From NCBI GenBank assembly GCA_958448515.1, contig CAUDEF010000004.1, positions 69,182 through 133,181 on the forward strand: DNA of 64,000 nt, written 5' to 3'. This DNA is from an uncultured Phascolarctobacterium sp. GTDB lineage: Bacteria > Bacillota > Negativicutes > Acidaminococcales > Acidaminococcaceae. Under the pieces are notes generated by a model. The model worked only from the letters and a program-made list of their open reading frames with translations, had not been told where the DNA came from and searched no databases. The translations under genes and the position numbers were made by a program. Positions 15,102 through 23,389 of this stretch are shown here, one piece after another (position 1 is the stretch's first letter; every line of letters begins with the position of its first letter).

Positions 15102-16230
15102 CCAGGCCACACACTTTCAGCTTAACCTGTACAGGTCCGGCAGTTGTAATATTTCCGTCAGCATATGCCTCCAGCAAAATTTTACCTTTGTACTGACGCA
15201 TGGTATTACTCGTTGCAATCATGGTTACAGCATCCAGATTACCTAACTTGCCGGTTAAAGGATCAGGCCATACACCTGCATCAACAGCAGCATGGTTAAC
15301 TCTGTTCAGGAAAGACAGAATAACTCCGTCATAATTGCCGCCAATCTGGGACAGATCAATTTCTTCACTGTAGATAAGTGAACCATCCGCATAAATAAAC
15401 TCATTTTCTGTCATTTCAATATCACAGACAACAAGTTCACCTACGATAATGTTCGCCACAGTTCTGACTCTGAACAGCATATTGCTTTTACTTTCATCAA
15501 GTACATGTACAGCATTATCCACTACTTTTTTAGATATCCATAATGCCTGCACGGCTTCATCAGAGTTTTGAATGCCAAGACGCTGCAGCGCCGTATTATT
15601 GGCATTTTGCAGCAACCAGTTTACCTGAGCAATATTTTCCTCATGGCTGAGACCACCATGCATCACACCGGAATAAACAACTTCCCCGGCTCTGTAGAAA
15701 ACCTGACCTTCACGGATACTGATAATACCCTTGCGCAAAGATTCTGTAGTCTCCTCCAGCTCGGCAATCTCACCGCTTAACTTTTCTCTGGCTTCCAGAA
15801 GTGTTTTTACCTCACTCTGAGCGCTGACATACTTTTCGTTTATATCAGCCAGTTTTGCTTCAATAGCGTCATTTTCCTCAGTACTGAGTTTAATTTTTTC
15901 ATCAAGACGAGCTATAACACTGTTTTTCTGATCCACTTCCTGCATGGCTGTTTCTTTTTCCTGATTTAAAAGAGTCAGCTCTGCCTGTATCTTTTCCATA
16001 CCAAACAAAGCCGTTCTGGCGCTGTTGGAAGAAATCGCTACCACACAGATAGTTACAATGGAAATGATAACACCGCTTGCTACAGTGAGAAGAATAGAGG
16101 TGTGTTTAGGGCGCAATCCAAAAACAGACATTTTCTTTTTACCGATCTTGCTGCCCATTTTATCAGCAATATAAGCTATTAATCCGCCTACAATGGCCAT
16201 GATAATGATTAATCTGATACCAACCAACAA
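15094..16230 (-). CDS. DUF3084 membrane protein with coiled coil
   Basis: A 378-residue protein. TM1 is about residues 4-24, a short cytoplasmic basic linker follows (KIGKKKMSVFGLRPKHTS), and TM2 is about 45-67. A coiled coil at about 75-170 and a beta-rich extracytoplasmic domain with a REGQVFYRAGEVVYSG segment follow. DUF3084 is known from cyanobacteria and Negativicutes, both diderms. Function is unknown. The start is a TTG preceded by GGGGGTG. Position directly after lptF/G suggests an envelope role, perhaps spanning toward the outer membrane; this is inference. Confidence 0.8.
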   Translation of the reverse strand: MLVGIRLIIIMAIVGGLIAYIADKMGSKIGKKKMSVFGLRPKHTSILLTVASGVIISIVTICVVAISSNSARTALFGMEKIQAELTLLNQEKETAMQEVDQKNSVIARLDEKIKLSTEENDAIEAKLADINEKYVSAQSEVKTLLEAREKLSGEIAELEETTESLRKGIISIREGQVFYRAGEVVYSGVMHGGLSHEENIAQVNWLLQNANNTALQRLGIQNSDEAVQALWISKKVVDNAVHVLDESKSNMLFRVRTVANIIVGELVVCDIEMTENEFIYADGSLIYSEEIDLSQIGGNYDGVILSFLNRVNHAAVDAGVWPDPLTGKLGNLDAVTMIATSNTMRQYKGKILLEAYADGNITTAGPVQVKLKVCGLDE

Positions 16231-16259
16231 CTCACCCCCATGGTTAAACTTAAATTAAA

Positions 16260-17351
16260 TCAGGCATTTTTCTTTTTCATCAGATAAAGACCTATTACCA
16301 GGCACAACAAATTAGGCAGCATGCACGCCAGCAGCGGAGGCATGACACCGCCTTTGCCAAGACCAGTCGTAAAGGTCATAATAGCATAGTAAATAAAGAT
16401 TACAATAATGCTTATGCCAAGTCCGATAGAAGAACTTGTTCTCTGCTTTTGTGTACCTAAAGCGGCACCAATCATGGCAAAGAAAAAGCTTGCCAGCGGA
16501 ATTGAAATACGCATGAAAATTTCGCACCACTGTTTATTAGTCGGCTGATTCTGTTTTTCAAGAATAGAAATATATTCGCGCAGTTCGCGAATTGTCATTT
16601 CTTCAGCATCTTTCTGTTCCCAGGAAATCTGTCTGGGTTCAATATCCAGCGGAATAATCTGTTCATCAAATCTGACGGAACTCTGCACGCCTTCTTCATC
16701 GTCTAAGGAATAGACAATACCGTCTACAATTCGCCAGGAGCCATTTTCCCAGTAGCCTTCATCAGCTGTCTGAATACGGGAAATCTTGCCTTTCTGAAAT
16801 TCTTCAATGGTAATGCCGGTCATTTTTCCTTCAGTTTCGTCAAATTTATTGGCATAGGTAATGCGCTGAGTATCACCCTTAAAGCTTTTAATGACAATAT
16901 GTTCCTGAGTGGTAGGTTTGGTTCTGTGCTTAATTTCATAGTTAAGAATATTGCTGTATTCATATTTTGCCGCAGGTACAACCTTTTCAGCCCAGATTAC
17001 AGAGAACATACTTACAACAAAACCAACAATCAGCACCGGAGCCACTATGCGGTAATAACTTACACCGCTGGCCTTCATTGCCACAATCTCACTGCTGCCG
17101 GATAATTTGCCAAACGCCATCAGCGCAGCCAGCAGCATGGACATGGGGAAGGTATAGTTTACTATTTCAGGCAGGCTGTACAAAAACAGACGGCCGATAG
17201 TAGCAAGTGACGCTCCGTACTGAGTGATATACTGAGTAATTTTAAAGAGCATGGTGCTGGCAATAAAAATACTGGAGAAAGCAGCTATACCAAAAATAAA
17301 AGGATACAAAAGTTCCTTTAATACATAACGGTCTAATAATCGTATACGCAT
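16260..17351 (-). CDS. lptF: LptF/LptG-family LPS export permease
   Basis: A 363-residue YjgP/YjgQ-family protein: N-terminal LLDRYVLKELLYPF, TM helices near 15-40, 55-80 and 98-118, a large periplasmic beta-jellyroll domain (about 125-265), then three C-terminal helices. LptF and LptG with LptB2 extract LPS from the inner membrane and pass it to LptC. Only one such gene is present, so the transporter may be a homodimer or its partner is encoded elsewhere. GGAGGAG precedes the ATG. Downstream of lptB in the operon. Confidence 0.92.
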   Translation of the reverse strand: MRIRLLDRYVLKELLYPFIFGIAAFSSIFIASTMLFKITQYITQYGASLATIGRLFLYSLPEIVNYTFPMSMLLAALMAFGKLSGSSEIVAMKASGVSYYRIVAPVLIVGFVVSMFSVIWAEKVVPAAKYEYSNILNYEIKHRTKPTTQEHIVIKSFKGDTQRITYANKFDETEGKMTGITIEEFQKGKISRIQTADEGYWENGSWRIVDGIVYSLDDEEGVQSSVRFDEQIIPLDIEPRQISWEQKDAEEMTIRELREYISILEKQNQPTNKQWCEIFMRISIPLASFFFAMIGAALGTQKQRTSSSIGLGISIIVIFIYYAIMTFTTGLGKGGVMPPLLACMLPNLLCLVIGLYLMKKKNA

Positions 17352-17363
17352 TCAGTGCTCCTC

Positions 17364-18083
17364 CTACATCGAAAAATTATCGCCAAGATAGTATTTACGC
17401 GCCAGCGGATCGTTGGCAATAGTATCACTATCTCCATGCAGCAAAATCTTACCCTCAGCAAGGATATATGCTTTATCTACAATACTGAGAGTTTCTCTGA
17501 CATTATGGTCAGTAATCAAAATACCTATACCGCGCTGAGCAAGATGGGCAATCATTCCCTGAATATCAGCCACGGCAATAGGGTCAATACCGGCAAAGGG
17601 TTCATCAAGCAGGATAAACGCCGGATCGGTAGCCAGTGCACGGGCAATTTCCACACGGCGTCTTTCACCGCCGGAAAGAGCATTGCCTTTGCTTTTACGG
17701 ATATGACCTATATGAAATTCGTCAATCAGCGCATTCATTTTTGCCTCACGTTCAGCATCGCTCAGTGAAGTTGTCTCCAGAATGGACATAATATTTTCTT
17801 CTACCGTCATTTTGCTGAAAATAGAAGCTTCCTGCGGCAGATAACCTATCCCTGCTCTGGCACGCTCAAACATGGCCATACTGGAAATATCCTGACCATC
17901 TAAAGTAACAATGCCGGCATCGGGTTTTTCGATACCTACAATCATGTAGAAAGTAGTTGTTTTGCCTGCACCGTTTGGTCCCAGCAAACCTACAATACTT
18001 CCCTGTTCTACAGATATGCTTACGCCGTTAACAACATTGCGTCCGGAATAGGATTTTACCAAATTATCTGTTTTTATAATCAA
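17364..18083 (-). CDS. lptB: LPS export ABC transporter ATPase LptB
   Basis: A 239-residue ATPase. Walker A is GPNGAGKTT near residue 37, the Q-loop is YLPQEASIF, the signature is [15 protein letters not shown], Walker B is [13 protein letters not shown] and the H-loop is ITDHN. It powers LPS extraction with LptF/G. The start is a TTG with GGAGG eight bases upstream. The gene lies between lptA and lptF. Confidence 0.97.
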   Translation of the reverse strand: MIIKTDNLVKSYSGRNVVNGVSISVEQGSIVGLLGPNGAGKTTTFYMIVGIEKPDAGIVTLDGQDISSMAMFERARAGIGYLPQEASIFSKMTVEENIMSILETTSLSDAEREAKMNALIDEFHIGHIRKSKGNALSGGERRRVEIARALATDPAFILLDEPFAGIDPIAVADIQGMIAHLAQRGIGILITDHNVRETLSIVDKAYILAEGKILLHGDSDTIANDPLARKYYLGDNFSM

Positions 18084-18104
18084 ATGGGTAACCTCCAGTA
18101 CAGG

Positions 18105-18857
18105 CTATGCTAATTCAGCATCTTCGGCAGATTTTGCCGGCTGTTTTTCAGGAATATAAATAATTTTTACATTTCCGTCAGCAGTTGCCACATTAGTATT
18201 AGTCAGGCGCAGTGTATCACCGGAAACAGAGTTGCCTTTTTGTGTAGCCTTTGCATTGCCGATGAGCTCAATATAGCCATTGCTGTCAGTTCTGTAAACA
18301 GCTCTGTCAGCAGAGGCAGTAAGTTCACGGGCAGGACTGTCAATAGTTACTCCGCCAACTGCATTGGCAACACCATTTTGCATATCATAATCAATTTTAG
18401 CAGCATTTACAACACTGCCGTCACTGTCGGTAAGCTGAGCCCAGTCACCTATGGTTTCAGCATATTCACGTGTTTTATAGTAATCCACCTGATAAGCATT
18501 TACTGTTCTGCCGTTTTTGGTAACAGCAGCATCGCCTACTGCAGACAGATAATCTTCGCTGTGCATAACAAGCTCATCGCAGGAGATAGCCGCATCACCT
18601 TTATCAGCCATTACATTGCCGCTTAAAACGCCTGTTTTTGTTTTGCTGTTAAACCTTGCATAATCAGCAGTTGCCTGTCCGCCATCCTGAGTTAAAACTA
18701 CATGACCTTTGGCTGTGCCTTCGCCTGTCTGCAAATCATATTCCAGCTCGTCAGCTTTTACGGAAAAGTTATCCGGAGCAGCCAATGCAGCACTGCATGC
18801 ACCAAAGCTGAACAGGGCTGTCACTGCAAGAGCAAGTACAGTTTTTTTATTGAACAT
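18105..18857 (-). CDS. lptA: LptA/OstA-like periplasmic LPS transport protein
   Basis: About 250 residues with a signal peptide and repeated beta-jellyroll segments of the OstA/LptA type (ADELEYDLQTGEGTAKGHV, ARFNSKTKTGVLSGNV, NAKATQKGNSVSGDTL). LptA forms the periplasmic bridge that carries LPS from LptC to LptD. I choose the ATG at 18857, inside the end of lptC; a GTG at 18869 is possible. It is longer than E. coli LptA (185 residues), suggesting a longer single-chain bridge. Confidence 0.9.
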   Translation of the reverse strand: MFNKKTVLALAVTALFSFGACSAALAAPDNFSVKADELEYDLQTGEGTAKGHVVLTQDGGQATADYARFNSKTKTGVLSGNVMADKGDAAISCDELVMHSEDYLSAVGDAAVTKNGRTVNAYQVDYYKTREYAETIGDWAQLTDSDGSVVNAAKIDYDMQNGVANAVGGVTIDSPARELTASADRAVYRTDSNGYIELIGNAKATQKGNSVSGDTLRLTNTNVATADGNVKIIYIPEKQPAKSAEDAELA

Positions 18858-19413
18858 CTTCGCCGCCACCTTTCTCTACTTTGGCATTGCCCATTAATTT
18901 AAGCTTTTTAAAGGCACTTGTAGTTACTGCCTTATCCGCACTGGCAAACCATTCATCTTTATACATTTTTACATTACCACTGGCTGTAATCTGCTCTTCG
19001 CTTTGCAGCCATTCTACTTTATCAGCAGTTATTTTCCCGTTACCGGACATTTCTGCACGAACATTACCCTCCAGGGCAAAATTATTTTCGCCGACAGTCA
19101 TACTGCCGCCATCAGCTTCAATATCAATAGTGCTTCCATCATCACGGTAAATTTTGCCTTTAATTCCTTTTAAAACAGCTTTTTTGGCAGCTTTATCATT
19201 AATTACTTCTTCTACGGTAAATTCCCACAGCTTCTGACCGTCTTTTTCACGGTTGATGACACTGTTTTTCAGAGAAGCATTAAGCTGAACGTTAATACCA
19301 TTATCAAGATTAACTTCTCCGGGAGCCTTGCCGCCAAACATCAGCCAGGCAATAACAGCTCCTGCAAAAACAATACCGCCGCCAACTGCCAGCAACACTT
19401 TTTTATTTTTCAT
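18847..19413 (-). CDS. lptC: LptC-like LPS export protein
   Basis: About 188 residues with one N-terminal TM (about 7-25) and a single jellyroll domain with a DGQKLWEFTVEEVIND segment typical of LptC (YspD). It receives LPS from LptB2FG and hands it to LptA. The ATG at 19413 is preceded by AGGAG and overlaps the end of the acyltransferase gene, while its 3' end overlaps lptA, so the three are tightly coupled. Confidence 0.9.
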   Translation of the reverse strand: MKNKKVLLAVGGGIVFAGAVIAWLMFGGKAPGEVNLDNGINVQLNASLKNSVINREKDGQKLWEFTVEEVINDKAAKKAVLKGIKGKIYRDDGSTIDIEADGGSMTVGENNFALEGNVRAEMSGNGKITADKVEWLQSEEQITASGNVKMYKDEWFASADKAVTTSAFKKLKLMGNAKVEKGGGEDVQ

Positions 19414-20299
19414 CACCCTTATGCTCCTTTTCAGTATAAGGTGTATTCCATCTATGTTGGAACCATAACCAGTTATCAGGATATTCCTTAATAATTTTTT
19501 CTACTTCCTGAGTCATTTTCAGGGTTATGTTATAATCATCAGTTTTCTGATCACCGGTAAATTCATATCTGATAGGATCTTTAACAATCGCCATATGACC
19601 ATATCCATCCGGCTTGCGGATAATAAAAATAGGAATAACAGGTGCCTTAAATTTACGGGCAAAATACGCCGGGCCATTGGGAGTAGATGCCATTTTGCCA
19701 AGAAACGGTACGAAAATTCCATCATAGCCTCCGTCCTGATCGGCAATAAGTCCCAGCATCCTGCCATGCTTCATAGCTCTTGCACAGCCTAAAATCTCAC
19801 TGGTGCCGCGGGAAAAAATTTCCTGACCGGCACCTTTGCGCAATTCATTCATAAAATCACTGTATACCCTGTTAGGCTGCGGTTTTTCTACAGCACTTAA
19901 AGGGAAACCATTTAAGGCAAGAGAAGCTCCGAGCCATTCCCAGTTATCCATGTGGCAGGCAAGCATAACAACACCTTTGCCCTCTGCCAGTGCATCCCAT
20001 AAAACCTGCGGTCTGTCATAAGTAACCAGTCCGCGGATATTATCCTTATTTAAAGCAGGCATATACATTATTTCCATAAAGGTAATGCCCAGATTGATAA
20101 ATAAAGAACGGATAGTAGCCCGCGCTTTATCTTCATCATAGCCTAAACGTTCCTGAATTGTTTTTTCAGCACGAATTCTCTGTTTTTTGGCAATTCTGTA
20201 ATACAGCCTGCCAATACCCTTACCGAGGATAACTACCATTTTGTAGGGCATTAAACAAACAATCGCACTGATTGTTTTTAAAAGATAGTACAACCACAT
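19403..20299 (-). CDS. lpxL: Lipid A late acyltransferase (LpxL/HtrB family), first copy
   Basis: A 298-residue member of the LpxL/LpxM family. An N-terminal membrane helix is followed by the catalytic H-x4-D motif (ACHMDNWEWLG, near residue 115) and the later YFARKFKAPVIPIF block. It adds a secondary acyl chain to Kdo-lipid IVA. A second paralogue is at 32014-32898, giving one enzyme for each secondary chain if both are active. The start overlaps the kdsC stop by one base. Confidence 0.92.
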   Translation of the reverse strand: MWLYYLLKTISAIVCLMPYKMVVILGKGIGRLYYRIAKKQRIRAEKTIQERLGYDEDKARATIRSLFINLGITFMEIMYMPALNKDNIRGLVTYDRPQVLWDALAEGKGVVMLACHMDNWEWLGASLALNGFPLSAVEKPQPNRVYSDFMNELRKGAGQEIFSRGTSEILGCARAMKHGRMLGLIADQDGGYDGIFVPFLGKMASTPNGPAYFARKFKAPVIPIFIIRKPDGYGHMAIVKDPIRYEFTGDQKTDDYNITLKMTQEVEKIIKEYPDNWLWFQHRWNTPYTEKEHKGDEK

Positions 20300-20835
20300 T
20301 ACTGCTTATCTCCCTGTCCTGTCTTCTGATAGGAAGCTACAACTTCCTGCCAAATCTTTTTGGACTTTAAAATCAACTCTGCAGCTTCACGTACAGCACC
20401 TCTTCCGCCTGCTGCTGCAGTAATAATATCAGCCTGAGATCTGACATCTGCGCAGGCATCACAGGGCGCAAAGCTTACCCCGGCAGCACCAAACGCAGGC
20501 AAATCATTTAAGTCATCACCCATATAGGCTGTTTCTTCCTGCCTGAGTCCCAGCCTGCTGCGTAAATCTGCAAGAGCAGTATATTTATCCTTAATGCCTT
20601 CGCATAAGAGACTGATGCCTAATTCTTCTGCACGCCTGTGAATAATATCACTTTTTCTGCCTGTGATAACTGCCACCTCAACACCATAACGTTTAAGACA
20701 GCTTATGCCAAGACCATCTTTGGCATTAAATCCCTTAAAGATTTCTCCGCTGCCTGAAATATTAATGGTTCCGTCGGTCAGTACACCGTCAACATCCAAT
20801 GCCAGCAGCCTGATTTTTTCGAGTCTGTTATTCAC
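20299..20835 (-). CDS. kdsC: KDO-8-phosphate phosphatase KdsC
   Basis: A 178-residue HAD enzyme with DVDGVLTDG (catalytic Asp at about 15 and 17), ITGRKS and the YMGDDLNDLPA metal loop. It has no cap domain, as in KdsC. It dephosphorylates KDO-8-P to KDO. It touches kdsD upstream and the acyltransferase downstream with one-base overlaps. Confidence 0.95.
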   Translation of the reverse strand: MNNRLEKIRLLALDVDGVLTDGTINISGSGEIFKGFNAKDGLGISCLKRYGVEVAVITGRKSDIIHRRAEELGISLLCEGIKDKYTALADLRSRLGLRQEETAYMGDDLNDLPAFGAAGVSFAPCDACADVRSQADIITAAAGGRGAVREAAELILKSKKIWQEVVASYQKTGQGDKQ

Positions 20836-21809
20836 TATACCACACCCTGTCTTACAAGGTCGGTCATATGCAGCAGACCAATAACTTTGTTATCACTGTC
20901 TACAACAGGCAGCACTGTAATGGGCTTCGGTTTGTTGCTTTCCATGATGTGCAGCGCCTGAGCAGCCAGTTTTTCCTTAGTAATAGTTTTTGGAGATCTG
21001 GTCATCAATTCAGTAACAGGACGCTGCAGGAAATCAACACCCTTGCTTAAACCGCGGCGAATATCGCCATCAGTCAGCACGCCCTGCATAATACCATTTT
21101 CATCAATGACAGATACAGCTCCAAGACCTTTATCTGTTATCACAAACAAAGCTTCCTGTACAGTAGTTTTACCAAGCACAACCGGATTCTCATCACCGCT
21201 GTGCATAATATTTTCTACAGTAAGCAGCAATTTTCTGCCCAGAGAGCCGCCGGGATGGAAAATAGCAAACTGGCTGGCAGTAAAATTATGCTTTTTAAGA
21301 AGCGCCAGTGCCAGTGCATCACCATAAGCCAGTGCCGCTGTTGTACTGCTTGTGGGCGCAAGGCCAAGCGGGCAGGCCTCTTTGCTTACACCTACGTTTA
21401 AAATTACATCAGCGTTTTTAGCAAGAGTGGAATTGCTGTTGCCCACCATGGCTATAACCTTAGCCCCAATACGACGCAAAGAAGGAAGAATATTCAGTAC
21501 TTCCCCTGTTTCACCGCTGTTGGAAAGGGCGATAACCACATCATCACTGGTAACCATACCTAAATCTCCATGGATACCTTCGGCAGGATGCAGATAAAAA
21601 GACGGTGTGCCTGTGCTGGCAAAAGTAGCAGCCATCTTGCGTCCTATAATACCGGACTTGCCCATGCCTGTAATTACAGTACGGCCATGGCACTCCAGAA
21701 TAAGCGAAATGGCTGCCGCAAAATTTTCATCAACACGGGGAACAAGCTCCAAAACAGCTTCCGCTTCCATACGCAGCACATCCTGAGCATGCTTAAGCAT
21801 TTCTTCCAT
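20835..21809 (-). CDS. kdsD: Arabinose-5-phosphate isomerase KdsD/KpsF
   Basis: A SIS domain (about 35-165; TGMGKSGIIGRKMAATFAS, LSNSGETGE) is followed by two CBS domains (about 200-320; LTDGDIRRGL). It interconverts ribulose-5-P and arabinose-5-P, the first step to KDO. The chosen ATG (21809) has GAGGAGG about 11 bases upstream; a TTG at 21839 is the only longer alternative and overlaps kdsA. Next to kdsA and kdsC. Confidence 0.95.
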   Translation of the reverse strand: MEEMLKHAQDVLRMEAEAVLELVPRVDENFAAAISLILECHGRTVITGMGKSGIIGRKMAATFASTGTPSFYLHPAEGIHGDLGMVTSDDVVIALSNSGETGEVLNILPSLRRIGAKVIAMVGNSNSTLAKNADVILNVGVSKEACPLGLAPTSSTTAALAYGDALALALLKKHNFTASQFAIFHPGGSLGRKLLLTVENIMHSGDENPVVLGKTTVQEALFVITDKGLGAVSVIDENGIMQGVLTDGDIRRGLSKGVDFLQRPVTELMTRSPKTITKEKLAAQALHIMESNKPKPITVLPVVDSDNKVIGLLHMTDLVRQGVV

Positions 21810-21825
21810 TACAGCACAATCCTCC

Positions 21826-22644
21826 TCAGCCACGAACAATTTTATCTATTGCGATAACATCCTGCAATAAATTTTTCAAATCATCAAGTTTAACCATATT
21901 AGGTCCGTCTGACAAAGCTTCGGCAGGATTGTCATGTACTTCAAGAAACAGCGCATCTATGCCTACAGCAGCTGCCGCTCTTGCCATATGCGGAACATAC
22001 TGACTTTGTCCGCCGCTGCTGGTACCCTGACCGCCGGGAATCTGTACGCTGTGAGTTGCATCCATAACTACCGGATAGCCAAGCTCACGCATAATTGCCA
22101 GACCGCGCATATCTGTAACAAGAGTATTATAGCCAAAGCTTGCGCCGCGCTCTGTAAGCATAATATTTTTGTTGCCTGCTTCTTCAACCTTTTTGATAAC
22201 ATTTTTCATATCCCAGGGAGCTAAAAACTGACCTTTTTTTACATTAATGGTTTTACCGGTTTTAGCTGCAGTGTAAACAAGATCTGTCTGACGGCATAAA
22301 AAAGCAGGAATCTGCAGAATATCAGCAACTTCAGCAACTTTGTCAGCCTGCCATGGTTCATGAATATCAGTTACAACAGGAACACCAAGATCATTTTTAA
22401 TCTGAGCGAGAATTGCCAGACCCTCATCAATGCCAGGTCCTCTGAAAGAACTGTAGGAAGAACGATTTGCCTTATCAAAGGAAGCTTTAAATACATACGG
22501 AATACCAAGTTCTCCGCAAATTTCTTTAACACGACGGCCAATCATCAGACTGCGTTCATAACCTTCCAGAACGCATGGGCCAGCCATTAACATTAAGGGC
22601 TGACCTTCACCAACCTGATAATCAGCAACTTTTACAATATTCAT
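21826..22644 (-). CDS. kdsA: KDO-8-phosphate synthase KdsA
   Basis: A 272-residue TIM-barrel DAHP-synthase relative with [36 protein letters not shown] and [11 protein letters not shown] motifs. It condenses arabinose-5-P with phosphoenolpyruvate. The [10 protein letters not shown] segment lacks the clear Cys ligand at residue ~11 seen in metal-dependent forms except the GPC, so metal dependence is uncertain. AGGAGG precedes the ATG. Confidence 0.96.
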   Translation of the reverse strand: MNIVKVADYQVGEGQPLMLMAGPCVLEGYERSLMIGRRVKEICGELGIPYVFKASFDKANRSSYSSFRGPGIDEGLAILAQIKNDLGVPVVTDIHEPWQADKVAEVADILQIPAFLCRQTDLVYTAAKTGKTINVKKGQFLAPWDMKNVIKKVEEAGNKNIMLTERGASFGYNTLVTDMRGLAIMRELGYPVVMDATHSVQIPGGQGTSSGGQSQYVPHMARAAAAVGIDALFLEVHDNPAEALSDGPNMVKLDDLKNLLQDVIAIDKIVRG

Positions 22645-22654
22645 AAGGACCTCC

Positions 22655-23389
22655 TTATTTATTCATTTCTGCAAACAATTTATTAACAGCAGCCAAATCT
22701 TCCGGAGTATCTACACCAATACCCTTAAAATCACTTTCCAGAACTTTGATTTTATAGCCATTTTCCAGGGCACGCAATTGTTCCAGACTTTCGGTTTTTT
22801 CCAATGGTGTAGGATTTAAAGCAGCATATTTCAACAAAAAGCTGCGGCGATATGCATAAATACCTACATGTTTAAATACTTTAAAACCTTCGGGCTTATT
22901 ACGCGGATAAGGCATCAGACTGCGGCTGAAATACAGCGCATATCCGTTAAGATCGGTTACAACCTTTACTGCCGCAGGGTTATCATAATCTTCCTCATCC
23001 ATCTGTACTTTCATGGTTGCCATGTTAAGCTCCGAATCTGCCTCAAAAACAGCAGCCAGATTGTCAATTACTTCGGGAGGAATCATAGGCTCATCACCCT
23101 GTACATTAACAATGACATCAACATCAGGATACATCAGCGCAACTTCTGCCAGTCTGTCAGTACCGCTTGGATGATCGGGAGAAGTCATTACCGCTTTACC
23201 GCCAAAGTCAAGCACAGCCTTTTCTACAAGCTCATTATCCGTAGCCACTACAACTTCATCAGGCATTTTAGCCTGACATGCTCTTTCATAAACATGCTGA
23301 ATCATAGGCTTGCCGGCAATCATGGACAGAGGTTTGCCCGGAAGTCTTGTAGATGCATAACGCGCCGGAATTACACATAAAACTTTCAT
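22655..23389 (-). CDS. kdsB: CMP-KDO synthetase KdsB
   Basis: A 244-residue nucleotidyltransferase. The N-terminus [15 protein letters not shown] binds CTP, followed by VQGDEPMI and YAYRRSFL motifs. It activates KDO as CMP-KDO for WaaA. Its ATG overlaps the waaA-lpxK stop (ATGA). Confidence 0.96.
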   Translation of the reverse strand: MKVLCVIPARYASTRLPGKPLSMIAGKPMIQHVYERACQAKMPDEVVVATDNELVEKAVLDFGGKAVMTSPDHPSGTDRLAEVALMYPDVDVIVNVQGDEPMIPPEVIDNLAAVFEADSELNMATMKVQMDEEDYDNPAAVKVVTDLNGYALYFSRSLMPYPRNKPEGFKVFKHVGIYAYRRSFLLKYAALNPTPLEKTESLEQLRALENGYKIKVLESDFKGIGVDTPEDLAAVNKLFAEMNK

